Shown here: positions 1 to 12,200 of the stretch, piece after piece
How the letters are laid out: every line of letters starts with the position of its first letter
How positions within the stretch are numbered: the stretch's first letter is position 1
NCBI RefSeq assembly: GCF_000003195.3
Contig: NW_018396400.1
Location: 343,163-407,162, forward strand
DNA from: Sorghum bicolor
Taxonomy: Eukaryota > Streptophyta > Magnoliopsida > Poales > Poaceae
Length of the DNA stretch: 64,000 nt
Reading direction: 5' to 3'
Made by a program: the position numbers and the translations under genes
The notes under the pieces: generated by a model
Databases searched by the model: none
What the model saw: the letters and a program-made list of their open reading frames with translations, nothing else
What the model was told of the DNA's origin: nothing

Positions 1-1192
1 CACACATCATCTACGAGTTCTATTGGGTGCTTCCAAATATATTTCGAAGCATATGGTACGTTCGATGCAATTTGTGCACCTATCTTGCTTCAAGATTAGC
101 ACTATCTCCAAACAAAGCAAACCGACCTTCCACTTGAGCCCCTTTACCCAGGAGTATCATCGGGTGCATCCAAAATGGTTTCTTAGCCTATGATGCATTA
201 GGCGCAAACTGTGTACCTATCTTGCACCAAAACTAACTCTGTCTCAGAACAGACCAAAGCGAGATTCTATATGACACATGTCATCTAGGAGTTCTATTGG
301 GGTGCGTCTAAATGGATTTCATAGCATATGGTATGTTCCATGCAAACCGTGCACCTATCTTGCATCAAGATTAGCAAGATCTCCAAACATATCGAACTGA
401 GCTTCCACTTGAGCCCCATTACCCAGGAGTATCATCGGGTGCATCCAAAATGGTTTATTTGCCTATGATGCATTAGGCACAAACTGTGTACCTATCTTGC
501 ACCAAAACTAACTCTGTCTCCAAACAGACCAAAGCGAGATTTCATATGACACATATCATCTAGGAGTTCTATTGGGATGCGTCCAAATGGATTTCTTAGC
601 ATATGGTATGTTTCATACAAACCGTGCACCTATGTTGCATCAAGATTAGCACTATATCCAAACAGATCGAACCGACCTTCCACTTGAGCCTCTTCACCTA
701 GGAGTACCATCGGGAACTTCCACAACGATTTCTGAGCCTATGGTGCACTGGGCACAAACCATGCAACTATCTTGCACCGAAACTAATACTATTTCCAACT
801 GGACCGAAGCGAGATTCCATATGATATACTTCATCCAATAGTTCCATTGGGTGCATCTACAGTTCCATCGGGTGTGTCCAAATTGATTTCTGAGCATATG
901 GTATGTTCCATGCAAACCGTGCACCTATCTTGAATCAAGATAAGAACTATCTCCAAACAGACAGAACCAAGATTCCACATGAGCCTATTCACCAAGGAGT
1001 ACCATCGCATGCGTCCAAAATAGTTTCTTAGCCTATGGTGCATTAGGCACAATCCGTGTACCTATCTTGCTCCGAAACTAACACTATCTCCAAAGAGACC
1101 GAAGTGGGATTCTATATGACACACGTCATCTAGGAGTTCTATTGGGTGCTTCCAAATATATTTCGAACCATATGGTACGTTCGATGCAATTC

Positions 1193-2035
1193 ATGCACCT
1201 ATCTTGCATCAAGATTAGCACTATCTCCAACATAGCAAACTGAGCTTCCACTTGAGCCCCTTTACCCAGGAGTATCATCCGGTGCATCCAAAATGGTTTC
1301 TTAGCCTATGATGCATTAGGCGCAAACTGTGTACCTATCTTGCACCAAAACTAACTCTGTCTCCAAACAGACCAAAGCGAGATTCTATATGACACATGTC
1401 ATCTAGGAGTTCTATTGGGGTGCGTCCAAATGGATTTCTTTGCATATGGTATGTTCCACGCAAACCGTGCACCTATCTTGCATCAAGATTAGCAAGATCT
1501 CCAAACAGATCGAACTGACCTTCCACTTGAGCCTCTTCACCTAGGAGTACCATCGGGAACTTCCACAACGATTTCTGAGCCTATGGTGCACTAGGCACAA
1601 ACCATGCAACTATCTTGCACCGAATCTAATACTATCTCCAACTGGACCGAAGCGAGATTCCAGATGATACACTTCATCTAGCAGTTCCATTGGGTGCATC
1701 TACAGTTCCATCGGGTGTGTCCAAATTGATTTCTGAGCATATGGTATGTTCCATGCAAACTGTGCACCTATCTTGCATCAAGATTAGAACTATCTCCAAA
1801 CAGACAAAACCAAGATTCCACATGAGCCTCGTCACCAAGGAGTACCATCGCGTGCGTCCAAAATAGTTTCTTAGCCTATGGTGCATTATGCACAAACCGT
1901 GTACCTATCTTGCACCAAAACTAACACTATCTCCAAAGAGACCGAAGTGAGATTCTATATGACACACGTCATCTAGGAGTTCTATTGGGTGCTTCCAAAT
2001 ATATTTCGAAGCATATGGTACGTTCGATGCAATTC
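1193..2035 (+). repeat. Reference 6-monomer higher-order repeat unit (843 bp)
   Basis: One complete 6-mer: monomers A, B, C/E hybrid, F, G, H. Five are about 137 bp and F is 158 bp, giving 843 bp. Units of this period run in tandem from roughly 480 to 4000; the F-specific block recurs at intervals of 843, 844 and 843 bp. The third monomer begins like C of the 8-mer ('AACAGATCGAAC') and ends like E ('GTACCATCGGGAACTTCC'). The 6-mer therefore lacks one C-D-E interval, i.e. a 274-bp dimer. Single 6-mer units also occur at about 6.2-7.1 kb and 60.4-61.3 kb. Confidence 0.85.
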
Positions 2036-5000
2036 GTGCACCTATCTTGCATCAAGATTAGCACTATCTCCAAACAAAGCAAACTGAGCTTCCACTTGAG
2101 CCCCTTTACCCAGGAGTATCATCGAGTGGATCCAAAATGGTTTCTTAGCCTATGATGCATTAGGCGCAAACTGTGTACCTATCATGCACCATAACTAACT
2201 CTGTCTCCAAACAGACCAAAGCGAGATTCTGTATGACACATGTCATCTAGGAGTTCTATTGGGGTGTGTCCAAATGGATTTCTTTGCATATGGTATGTTC
2301 CATGCAAACCGTGCACCTATCTTGCATCAAGATTAGCATGATCTCCTAACAGATCGAACCGACCTTCCACTTGAGCCTCTTCACCTAGGAGTACCATCGG
2401 GAACTTCCACAACAATTTCTGAGCCAATGGTGCACTGGGCACAAACCATGCGACTATCTTTCACCGAAACTAATACTATCTCCAACTGGACCGAAGCGAG
2501 ATTCCATATGATACACTTCATCTAGTAGTTCCATTGGGTGCATCTACAGTTCCATCGGGTGTGTCCAAATTGATTTCTGAGCATATGGTATGTTCCATGC
2601 AAACCGTGCACCTATCTTGCATCAAGATTAGAACTATCTCCAAACAGACAGAACCAAGATTCCACATGAGCCTCGTCACCAAGGAGTTCCATCGCGTGCG
2701 TCCAAAATAGTTTCTTAGCCTATGGTGCATTAGGCACAAACCGTGTACCTATCTTGCACCGAAACTAACACTATCTCCAAAGAGACTGAAGTGAGATTCT
2801 ATATGACACACGTCATCTAGGAGTTCTATTGGGTGCTTCCAAATATATTTCGAAGCATATGGTACGTTCGATGCAATTTGTGCACCTATCTTGCATCAAG
2901 ATTAGCACTATCTCCAAACAAAGCAAACTGAGCTTCCACTTGAGTCCCTTTACCCTGGAGCATCATCGGGTGCATCCAAAATGGTTTCTTAGCCTATGAT
3001 GCATTAGGCGCAAACTGTGTACCTATCTTGCACCAAAACTAACTCTGTCTCAGAACAGACCAAAGCGAGATTCTATATGACACGTGTCATCTAGGAGTTC
3101 TATTGGGGTGCGTCTAAATGGATTTCTTAGCATATGGTATGTTCCATGCAAACCGTGCACCTATCTTGCATCAAGATTAGCACTATCTCCAAACAGATCG
3201 AACCGACCTTCCACTTGAGCCTCTTCACCTAGGAGTACCATCGGGAACTTCACAACGATTTCTGAGCCTATGGTGCACTGGGCACAAACCATGCAACTAT
3301 CTTGCACCGAAACTAATACTATCTCCAACTGGACCGAAGCGAGATTCCATATGATACACTTCATCTAGTAGTTCCATTGGGTGCATCTACAGTTCCATCG
3401 GGTGTGTCCAAATTGATTTCTGAGCATATGGTATGTTCCATGCAAACCGTGCACCTATCTTGCATCAAGATTAGAACTATCTCCAAACAGATAGAACCAA
3501 GATTCCACATGAGCCTCTTCACCAAGGAGTACCATCGCGTGCGTCCAAAATAGTTTCTTAGCCTATGGTGCATTAGGCACAAACCGTGTACCTATCTTGC
3601 ACCAAAACTAACACTATCTCCAAAGAGACCAAAGTGAGATTCTATATGACACACGTCATCTAGGAGTTCTATTGGGTGCTTCCAAATATATTTCAAAGCA
3701 TATGGTACGTTCGATGCAATTCGTGCACCTATCTTGCATCAAGATTAGCACTATCTCCAAACAAAGCAAACTGAGCTTCCACTTGAGCCCCTTTACTCAG
3801 GAGTATCATCGGGTGCATCCAAAATGGTTTCTTAGCCTATGATGCATTAGGCGCAAACTGTGTACCTATCTTGCACCAAAACTAACTCTGTCTCCAAACA
3901 GACCAAAACGAGATTCGATATGACACATGTCATCTAGGAGTTCTATTGGGGTGCGTCCAAATGGATTTTCTTAGCATATGGTATGTTCCATGCAAACCGT
4001 GCACCTATCTTGCATCAAGATTAGAACTATCTCCAAACACACAGAACCAAGATTCCACATGAGCCTCTTCACCAAGGAGTACCATCGCGTGAGTCCAAAA
4101 TAGTTTCTTAGCCTATGGTGCATTAGGCACAAACAGTGTACCTATCTTGCACCGAAACTAACACTATCTCCAAAGAGACTGAAGTGAGATTCTATACGCC
4201 ACACGTCATCTAGGAGTTCTATTCGGTGCTTCCAAATATATTTCTAAGCATATGGTACCTTCGATGCAAATCATGCACCTATCTTGCATCAGGATTAGCA
4301 CTATCTCCGAACAAAGCAAACTGAGCTTCCACTTGAGCCCCTTTACCTAGGAGTATCATCGAGTGCATCCAAAATGGTTTCTTAGCCTATGATGCATTAG
4401 GCGCAAACTGTGTACCTATCTTGCACCAAAACTACCTCCGTCTCCAAACAGACCAAAGCGAGATTCCAGATGACACATGTCATCTAGGAGTTCTATTGGG
4501 ATGTGTCCAAATGGATTTCTTAGCATATGGAATGTTCCATGCAAACCGTGCACCTATCTTGCATCAAGATTAGCACTATCTCCAAACAGATCAAACTAAC
4601 CTTCCACTTGAGCCTCTTCACCGAGGATTGTCATCGGGTGCTTGCATAATGGTTTCTGTGCCTATGGTGCATTATGTGCAAACCATGCACCAATCTTGCA
4701 CCTAAACTAACACTGTCTCCAAACAGATTGAAGCGAGATTCCATATGACACACATGATCTAGGAGTTCTATCGGGTGCGTCCAAATTGATTTCTGAGAAT
4801 ATGGTACGTTCCATGCAAACCGTACACCTATCTTTCATCAAGATTAGCACTATCTCCAAACAGAGCAAACTGAGCTTCCACTTGAGCCCCTTTACCCAGG
4901 AGTATCATCGGGTGCATCCAAAATGGTTTCTTAGCCTATGATGCATTAGGCGCAAACTGTGTACCTATCTTGCACCAAAACTAATACTTTCTCCAACTGG

Positions 5001-5389
5001 ACCGAAGCGAGATTCCATATGATACACTTCATCTAGTAGTTCCATTGGGTGCATCTACAGTTCCATCGGGTGTGTCCAAATTGATTTCTGAGCATATGAT
5101 ATGTTCCATGCAAACCGTGCACCTATCTTGCATCAAGATTAGACCTATCTCCAAACAGACAGAACCAAGATTCCACATGAGCCTCTTCACCAAGGAGTAC
5201 CATCGCATGCGTCCAAAATAGTTTCTTAGCCTATGGTGCATTAGGCACAAACCGTGTACCTATATTGCACCAAACTTACACTATCTCCAAAGAGACCGAA
5301 GTGAGATTCTATATGACACACGTCATCTAGGAGTTCTATTGGGTGCTTCCAAATATATTTCGAAGCATATGGTACATACGATGCAATTC

Positions 5390-6507
5390 GTGCACCTATC
5401 TTGCATCAAGATTAGCACTATCTCCAAACAAAGCAAACTGAGCTTCCACTTGAGCCCCTTTACCCAGGAGTATCATCGGGTGCATCCAAAATGGTTTCTT
5501 AGCCTATGATGCATTAGGCGCAAACTGTGTACCTATCTTGCACCAAAACTAACTCTGTCTCCAAACAGACCAAAGCGAGATTCTATATGACACATGTCAT
5601 CTAGGAGTTCTATTAGGGTGCGTCTAAATGGATTTCTTAGCATATGGTATGTTCCATGCAAACCGTGCACCTATCTTGAATCAAGATTAGCACTATCTCC
5701 AAACAGATCGAACCGACCTTCCACTTGAGCCTCTTCACCTAGGAGTATTATCGGGTGCTTCCATAATGGTTTCCGAGCCTATGGTGCATTATGCGCAAAC
5801 CATGCACCAATCTTGCACCTAAACTAACACTGTCTCCAAACAGATTGAAGCGAGATTCCATATGAGACACATGAGCTAGGAGTTCTATCGGGTGTGTCCA
5901 AATTGATTTCGGAGAATATGGTATGTTCCATGCAAACCGTACACCTATCTTTCATCAAGATTAGCACTATCTCGAAACAGACCGAACCGAGCTTTCGCTT
6001 GTGCCTCTTCACCTAGGAGTACCATCGAGAACTTCCACAACGATTTCTGAGCCTATGGTGCACCGGGCACAAACCATGCAACTATCTTGCACCGAAACTA
6101 ATACTATCTCCAACTGGACGGAAGCGAGATTCAATATGATACACTTCATCTAGTAGTTCCATCGGGTGCATCTACAGTTCCATCGGGTTTGTCCAAATTG
6201 ATTTCTGAGCATATGGTATGTTCCATGCAAACTGTGCACCTATCTTGCATCAAGATTAGAACTATCTCCAAACAGACAGAACCAAGATTCCACATGAGCC
6301 TCTTCACCAAGGAGTACCATCGCGTGCGTCCAAAATAGTTTCTTAGCCTATGGTGCATTAGGCACAAACCGTGTACCTATCTTGCACCAAAACTAACACT
6401 ATCTCCAAAGAGACCGAAGTGAGATTCTATATGACACACGTCATCTAGGAGTTCTATTGGGTGCTTCCAAATATATTTCGAACCATATGGTACGTTCGAT
6501 GCCATTC
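5390..6507 (+). repeat. Reference 8-monomer higher-order repeat unit (1,118 bp)
   Basis: One complete 8-mer. Monomer starts: A 5390, B 5527, C 5665, D 5802, E 5939, F 6076, G 6234, H 6371; the next A starts at 6508. Monomers are 137-138 bp except F, which is 158 bp. A, C, E and G belong to one class and B, D, F and H to the other, so the unit is four dimers. The form dominates from about 8.0 to 21.0 kb, where the F block recurs at 1,112-1,122-bp intervals. Confidence 0.85.
6155..6196 (+). repeat. 21-bp internal tandem duplication marking monomer F
   Basis: Two adjacent 21-bp copies (6155-6175 and 6176-6196), each beginning AGTTCCATCGGG, lengthen monomer F to 158 bp. The same doubled block occurs once per higher-order unit through all three satellite blocks, so it arose before the arrays were amplified and is a natural phase marker for counting units. 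Confidence 0.85.
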
Positions 6508-7859
6508 GCGCAAATATCTTGCATCAAGATTAGCACTATCTCCAAACAAAGCAAACTGAGCTTACACTTGAGCCCCTTTACCTAGGAGTATCATCGGGTG
6601 CATCCAAAATGGTTTCTTAGCCTATGATGCATTAGGCGCAAACTGTGTACCTATCTTGCACCAAAACTAACTCTGTCTCCAAACAGACCAAAGCAAGATT
6701 CTATATGACACATGTCATCTAGGAGCTCTATTGGGGTGCGTCCAAATGGATTTCTTAGCATATGGTATGTTCCATGCAAACCGTGCACCTATCTTGCATC
6801 AAGATTAGCACTATCTCCAAACAGATCGAACCGACCTTCCACTTGAGCCTCTTCACCTAGGAGTACCATCGGGAACTTCCACAACGATTTTTGAGCCTAT
6901 GGTGCAATGGGCACAAAACATGCAACTATCTTGCACCAAAACTAATACTATCTCCAACTGGACCGAAGCGAGATTCCATATGATACACTTCATCTAGTAG
7001 TTCCATTGGGTGCATCTACAGTTCCATCGGGTGTGTCCAAATTGATTTTTGAGCATATGGTATGTTCCATGCAAACCGTGCACCTATCTTGAATCAAGAT
7101 TAGAACTACCTCCAAACAGACAGAACCAAGATTCCACATGAGCCTCTTCACCAAGGAGTACCATCGTGTGCGTCCAAAATAGTTTCTTAGCCTATGGTGC
7201 ATTAGGCACAATCCGTGTACCTATCTTGCACCGAAGCTAACACTATCTCCAAAGAGACCGAAGTGAGATTCTATATGACACACGTCATCTAGGAGTTCTA
7301 TTGGGTGCTTCCAAATATATTTTGAAGCATATGGTACGTTCGATGCAATTCGTGCACCTATCTTGCATCAAGATTAGCACTATCTCCAAACAAAGCAAAC
7401 TGAGCTTCCACTTGAGCCCCTTTACCCAGGAGTATCATCGGGTGCATCCAAAATGGTTTCTTAGCCTATGATGCATTAGGCGCAAACTGTGTACCTATCT
7501 TGCACCAAAACTAACTCTGTCTCCAAACAGACCAAAGCGAGATTCTATATGACACATGTCCTCTAGGAGTTCTATTGGGGTAGCATATGGTATGTTCCAT
7601 GCAAACCGTGCACCTATCTTGCATCAAGATTAGCACTATCTCCAAACAGATCGAACCGAGCTTCCACTTGAGCCTCTTCACCTAGGATTATCATCAGGTG
7701 CTTCCATAATGGTTTCTGCACCTATGGTGCATTATGTGCAAACCATGCACCAATCTTGCACCAAAATTAACACTGTCTCCAAACAGATTGAAGCGAGATT
7801 CCATATGACACACATGATCTAGGAGTTCTATCAGGTGCGTCCAAATTGATTTCTAAGAA

Positions 7860-9200
7860 TATGGTATGTTCCATGCAAACCGTACACATATCGTTCATCA
7901 AGATTAGCACTATCTCCAAACAGACTGAACCGAGCTTTCACTTGAGCCTCTTCACCTAGAGTACCATCGGGAACTTCCACAACAATATCTAAGCCTATGG
8001 TGCACTGGGCACAAACCATGAAACTATCTTGCACCGAAACTAATACTATCTCCAACTAGACCGAAGCGAGATTCTCTATGATACACTTCATCTAGTAGTT
8101 CCATCCAGTGCATCTACAGTTCCATCGGGTGTGTCCAAATTGATTTCTTAGCATATGGTATGTTCCATGCAAACCGTGCACCTATCTTGCATCAAGATTA
8201 GAACTATCTCCAAACAGACAGAACCAAGATTCCACATGAGCCTCTTCACCAAGGTGTAGCATCACGTGCGTCCAAAATAGTTTCTTAGCCTATGGTGCGT
8301 TAGGCACAAACCGTGTACCTATCTTGCACCGAAACTAACACTATCTCCAAAGAGACCGAAGTGAGACTCTATATGACACACGTCATCTAGGAGTTCTATT
8401 GGGTGCTTCCAAATATATTTCGAAGCATATGGTACGTTCGAAGCAATTGGTGCACCTATCTTGCATCAAGATTAGCACTATCTACAAACAAAGCAAACTG
8501 AGCTTCCACTTGAGCTCCTTTACCCAAGAGTATCATCGGGTGCATCCAAAATGGTTTCTTAGCCTATGATGCATTAGGCGCAAACTGTGTACCTATGTTG
8601 CACCAGAACTAACTCTGTCTCCAAACAGACCAAAGCGAGTTTCTATATGACACATGTCATTTGGGAGTTCTATTGGGGTGCGTCTAAATGGATTTTTTAG
8701 CATATGGTATGTTCCATGCAAACCGTGCACCTATCTTGCATCAAGATTAGCAGTATCTCCAAACAGATCGAACCAAGCTTCCACATGAGCCTCTTCACCT
8801 AGGATTATCATCGGGTGCTTCCATAATGGTTTGTGAGCCTATGGTGCATTATGCGCAAACCATGCACCAATCTTGCACCTAAACTAACACTATCTCCATA
8901 CAGATTGAAGCGAGATTCCATATGACACACATGATCTAGGAGTTCTATCGGGTGCGTCCAAATTGATTTCTGAGAATATGGTATGTTCCATGCAAACCGT
9001 ACACCTATCTTTCATCAAGATTAACACTATCTCCAAACAGACCGAACCGAGCTTTCACTTGAGCCTCTTCACCTAGGAGTACCATCAGGAACTTCCACAA
9101 TGGTTTCTGAGCCAATGGTGCACTGGGCACAAACCATGTAACTATCTTGCACCGAAACTAATACTATCTCCAACTGGACCGAAGCGAGATTCCCTATGAT
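7860..9200 (+). repeat. Segment duplicated at 12332-13670 (offset ~4.47 kb)
   Basis: Several rare variants occur in the same order at both places: 'TCGTTCATC' at 7891 and 12362, 'AACAATATCTAAGCC' at about 7981 and 12453, 'TATCTCCATACAGATT' at about 8891 and 13361, and 'GCCAATGGTGCAC' at 9111 and 13581. All offsets are 4,470-4,472 bp, four 8-mer lengths. This looks like a multi-unit duplication within the array. Edges are approximate because flanking monomers are also similar. Confidence 0.65.
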
Positions 9201-12200
9201 ACACTTCATCTAGTAGTTCCATCCTGTGCATCTACAGTTCCATCGGGTGTGTCCAAATTGATTTCTGAGCATATGGTATGTTCCATGCAAACCGTGCACC
9301 TATCTTGCATCAAGATTAGAACTATCTCCAAACAGACAGAACCAAGATTCCACATGAGCCCCTTCACCAAGATGTACCATCGCGTGCGTCCAAAATAGTT
9401 TCTTAGCCTATGGTGCGTTAGACACAAACCGTGTACCTATCTTGCACCGAAACTAACACTATCTTCAAAGAGACCGAAGTGAGACTCTATATGACACACG
9501 TCATCTAGGAGTTCTATTGGGTGCTTCCAAATATATTTCGAAGCATATGGTACGTTCGAAGCAATTGGTGCACCTATCTTGCATCAAGATTAGCACTATC
9601 TACAAACAAAGCAAACTGAGCTTCCACTTGAGCTCCTTTACCCAAGAGTATCATCGGGTGCATCCAAAATGGTTTCTTAGCCTATGATGCATTAGGCGCA
9701 AACTGTGTACCTATCTTGCACCAGAACTAACTCTGTCTCCAAACAGACCAAAGCGAGTTTCTATATGACACATGTCATTTGGGAGTTCTATTGGGGTGCG
9801 TCTAAATGGATTTTTTAGCATATGGTATGTTCCATGCAAACCGTGCACCTATCTTGCATCAAGATTAGCACTATCTCCAAACAGATCGAACCAAGCTTCC
9901 ACATGAGCCTCTTCACCTAGGATTATCATCGGGTGCTTCCATAATGGTTTCTGAGCCTGTGGTGCATTATGTGCAAACCATGCACCAATCTTGCACCTAA
10001 ACTAACACTGTCTTCAAACAGATTGAAGCGAGATTCCATATGACACACATGATCTAGGAGTTCTATCGGGTGCGTCCAAATTCATTTCTGAGAATATGGT
10101 ACGTTCCATGCAAACCGTACACCTATCTTTCATCAAGATTAGCACTATCTCCAAACAGACCGAACTGAGCTTTCACTTGAGCCTCTTCACCTAGGAGTAC
10201 CATCGGGAACTTCCACAACGATTTCTGAGCCTATGGTGCACTGGGCACAAACCATGCAACTATCTTGCACCGAAACTAATACTATCTCCAACTGGACCGA
10301 AGCGAGATTCAATATGATACACTTCGTCTAGTAGTTCCATCAGGTGCATCTACAGTTCCATCGGGCGTGTCCAAAAATATTTTTGAGCATATGGTAGGTT
10401 CCATGCAAACTGTGCACCTATCTTGCATCAAGATTAGAACTATCTCCAAACAGACAGAACCAAGATTCCACGTGAGCCTCTTCACCAAGGTGTACCATCG
10501 CGTGCGTCCAAAATAGTTTCTTAGCCTATGGTGCGTTAGGCACAAACCGTGTACCTATCTTGCACCGAAACTAACACTATCTCCAAAGAGACCGAAGTGA
10601 GACTCTATATGACACACGTCATCTAGGAGTTCTATTGGGTGCTTCCAAATATATTTCGAAGCATATGGTATGTTGGATGCAATTCATGCACATTTCTTGC
10701 AGCAAGATTAGCACTATCTCCAAACAAAGCAAACTGAGCTTCCACTTGAGCCCCTTTACCCAGGAGTATCATCGGGTGCATCCAAAATGCTTTCTTATCC
10801 TATGATGCATTAGGCAAAAACTATGTACCTATCTTGCACCAAAACTAACTCTGTCTCCAAACAGACCAAAACGAGATTCTATATGACACATGTCATCTAG
10901 GAGTTCTATTGGGGTGCGTCTAAATGGATTTTTTAGCATATGGTATGTTCCATGCAAACCGTGCACCTATCTTGCATCAAGATTAGCACTATCTCCAAAC
11001 AGATCGAACCAAGCTTCCACTTGAGCCTCTTTACCTATGATCATCATCGGGTGCTTCCATAATGATTTCTGAGCCTATGGTGCATTATGCGCAAACCATG
11101 CACCAATCTTGCACCTAAACTAACACAGTCTCCAAACAGATTGAAGCGAGATTCCATATGAGACACATGATCTAGGAGTTCTATCGGGTGCGTCCAAATT
11201 GATTTCTGAGAATATGGTATGTTCCATGCAAACCGTACACCTATCTTTCATCAAGATTAGCACTATCTCCAAACAGACCGAACCGAGCTCACACTTGAGC
11301 CTCTTCACCTAGGAGTACCATCGGGAACTTCCACAACGATTTCTGAGCCTATGGTGCACTGGGCACAAACCATGCAACTATCTTGCACCAAAACTAATAT
11401 ATCTCCAACTGGACCGAAGCGAGATTCAATATGATACAATTCATCTAGTAGTTCCATCGGGTGCATCTACAGTTCCATCCTGTGTGTCCAAATTGATTTC
11501 TGAGCATATGGTATGTTTCATGCAAACCGTGCACCTATCTTGCATCAAGATTAGAACTATCTCCAAACAGACAGAACCAAGATTCCACATGAGCCTCTTC
11601 ACCAAGGAGTACCATTGCGTGCGTCCAAAATAGTTTCTTAGCCTATGGTGCATTAGGCACAAACTGTGTACCTATCTTGCACCGAAACTAACACTATCTC
11701 CAAAGAGACCGAAGTGAGACTCTATATGACACACGTCATCTAGGAGTTCTATTGGGTGCTTCCAAATATATTTCGAAGCATATGGTACGTTGGATGCAAT
11801 TCGTGCACATATCTTGCATCAAGATTAGCACTATCTCCAAACAAAGCAAACTGAGCTTCCACTTAAGCCCCTTTACCTAGGAGTATCATCGGGTGCATCT
11901 AAAATGGTTTCTTATCCTATGATGCATTAGGCACCAAACTGTGTACCTATCTTGCACCAAAACTAACTCTGTCTCCAAACAGACCAAAGCGAGATTCTAT
12001 ATGACACATGTCATCTAGGAGTTCTATTGGGGTGCGTCTAAATGGATTTCTTAGCATATGGTTTGTTCCATGGAAACCGTGCACCTATCTTGCATCAAGA
12101 TTGGCACTATCTCCAAACAGATCGAACCGACCTTCCACTTGAGCCTCTTTACCTAGGATTATCATCGGGTGCTTCCATAATGGTTTCTGAGCCTATGGTG

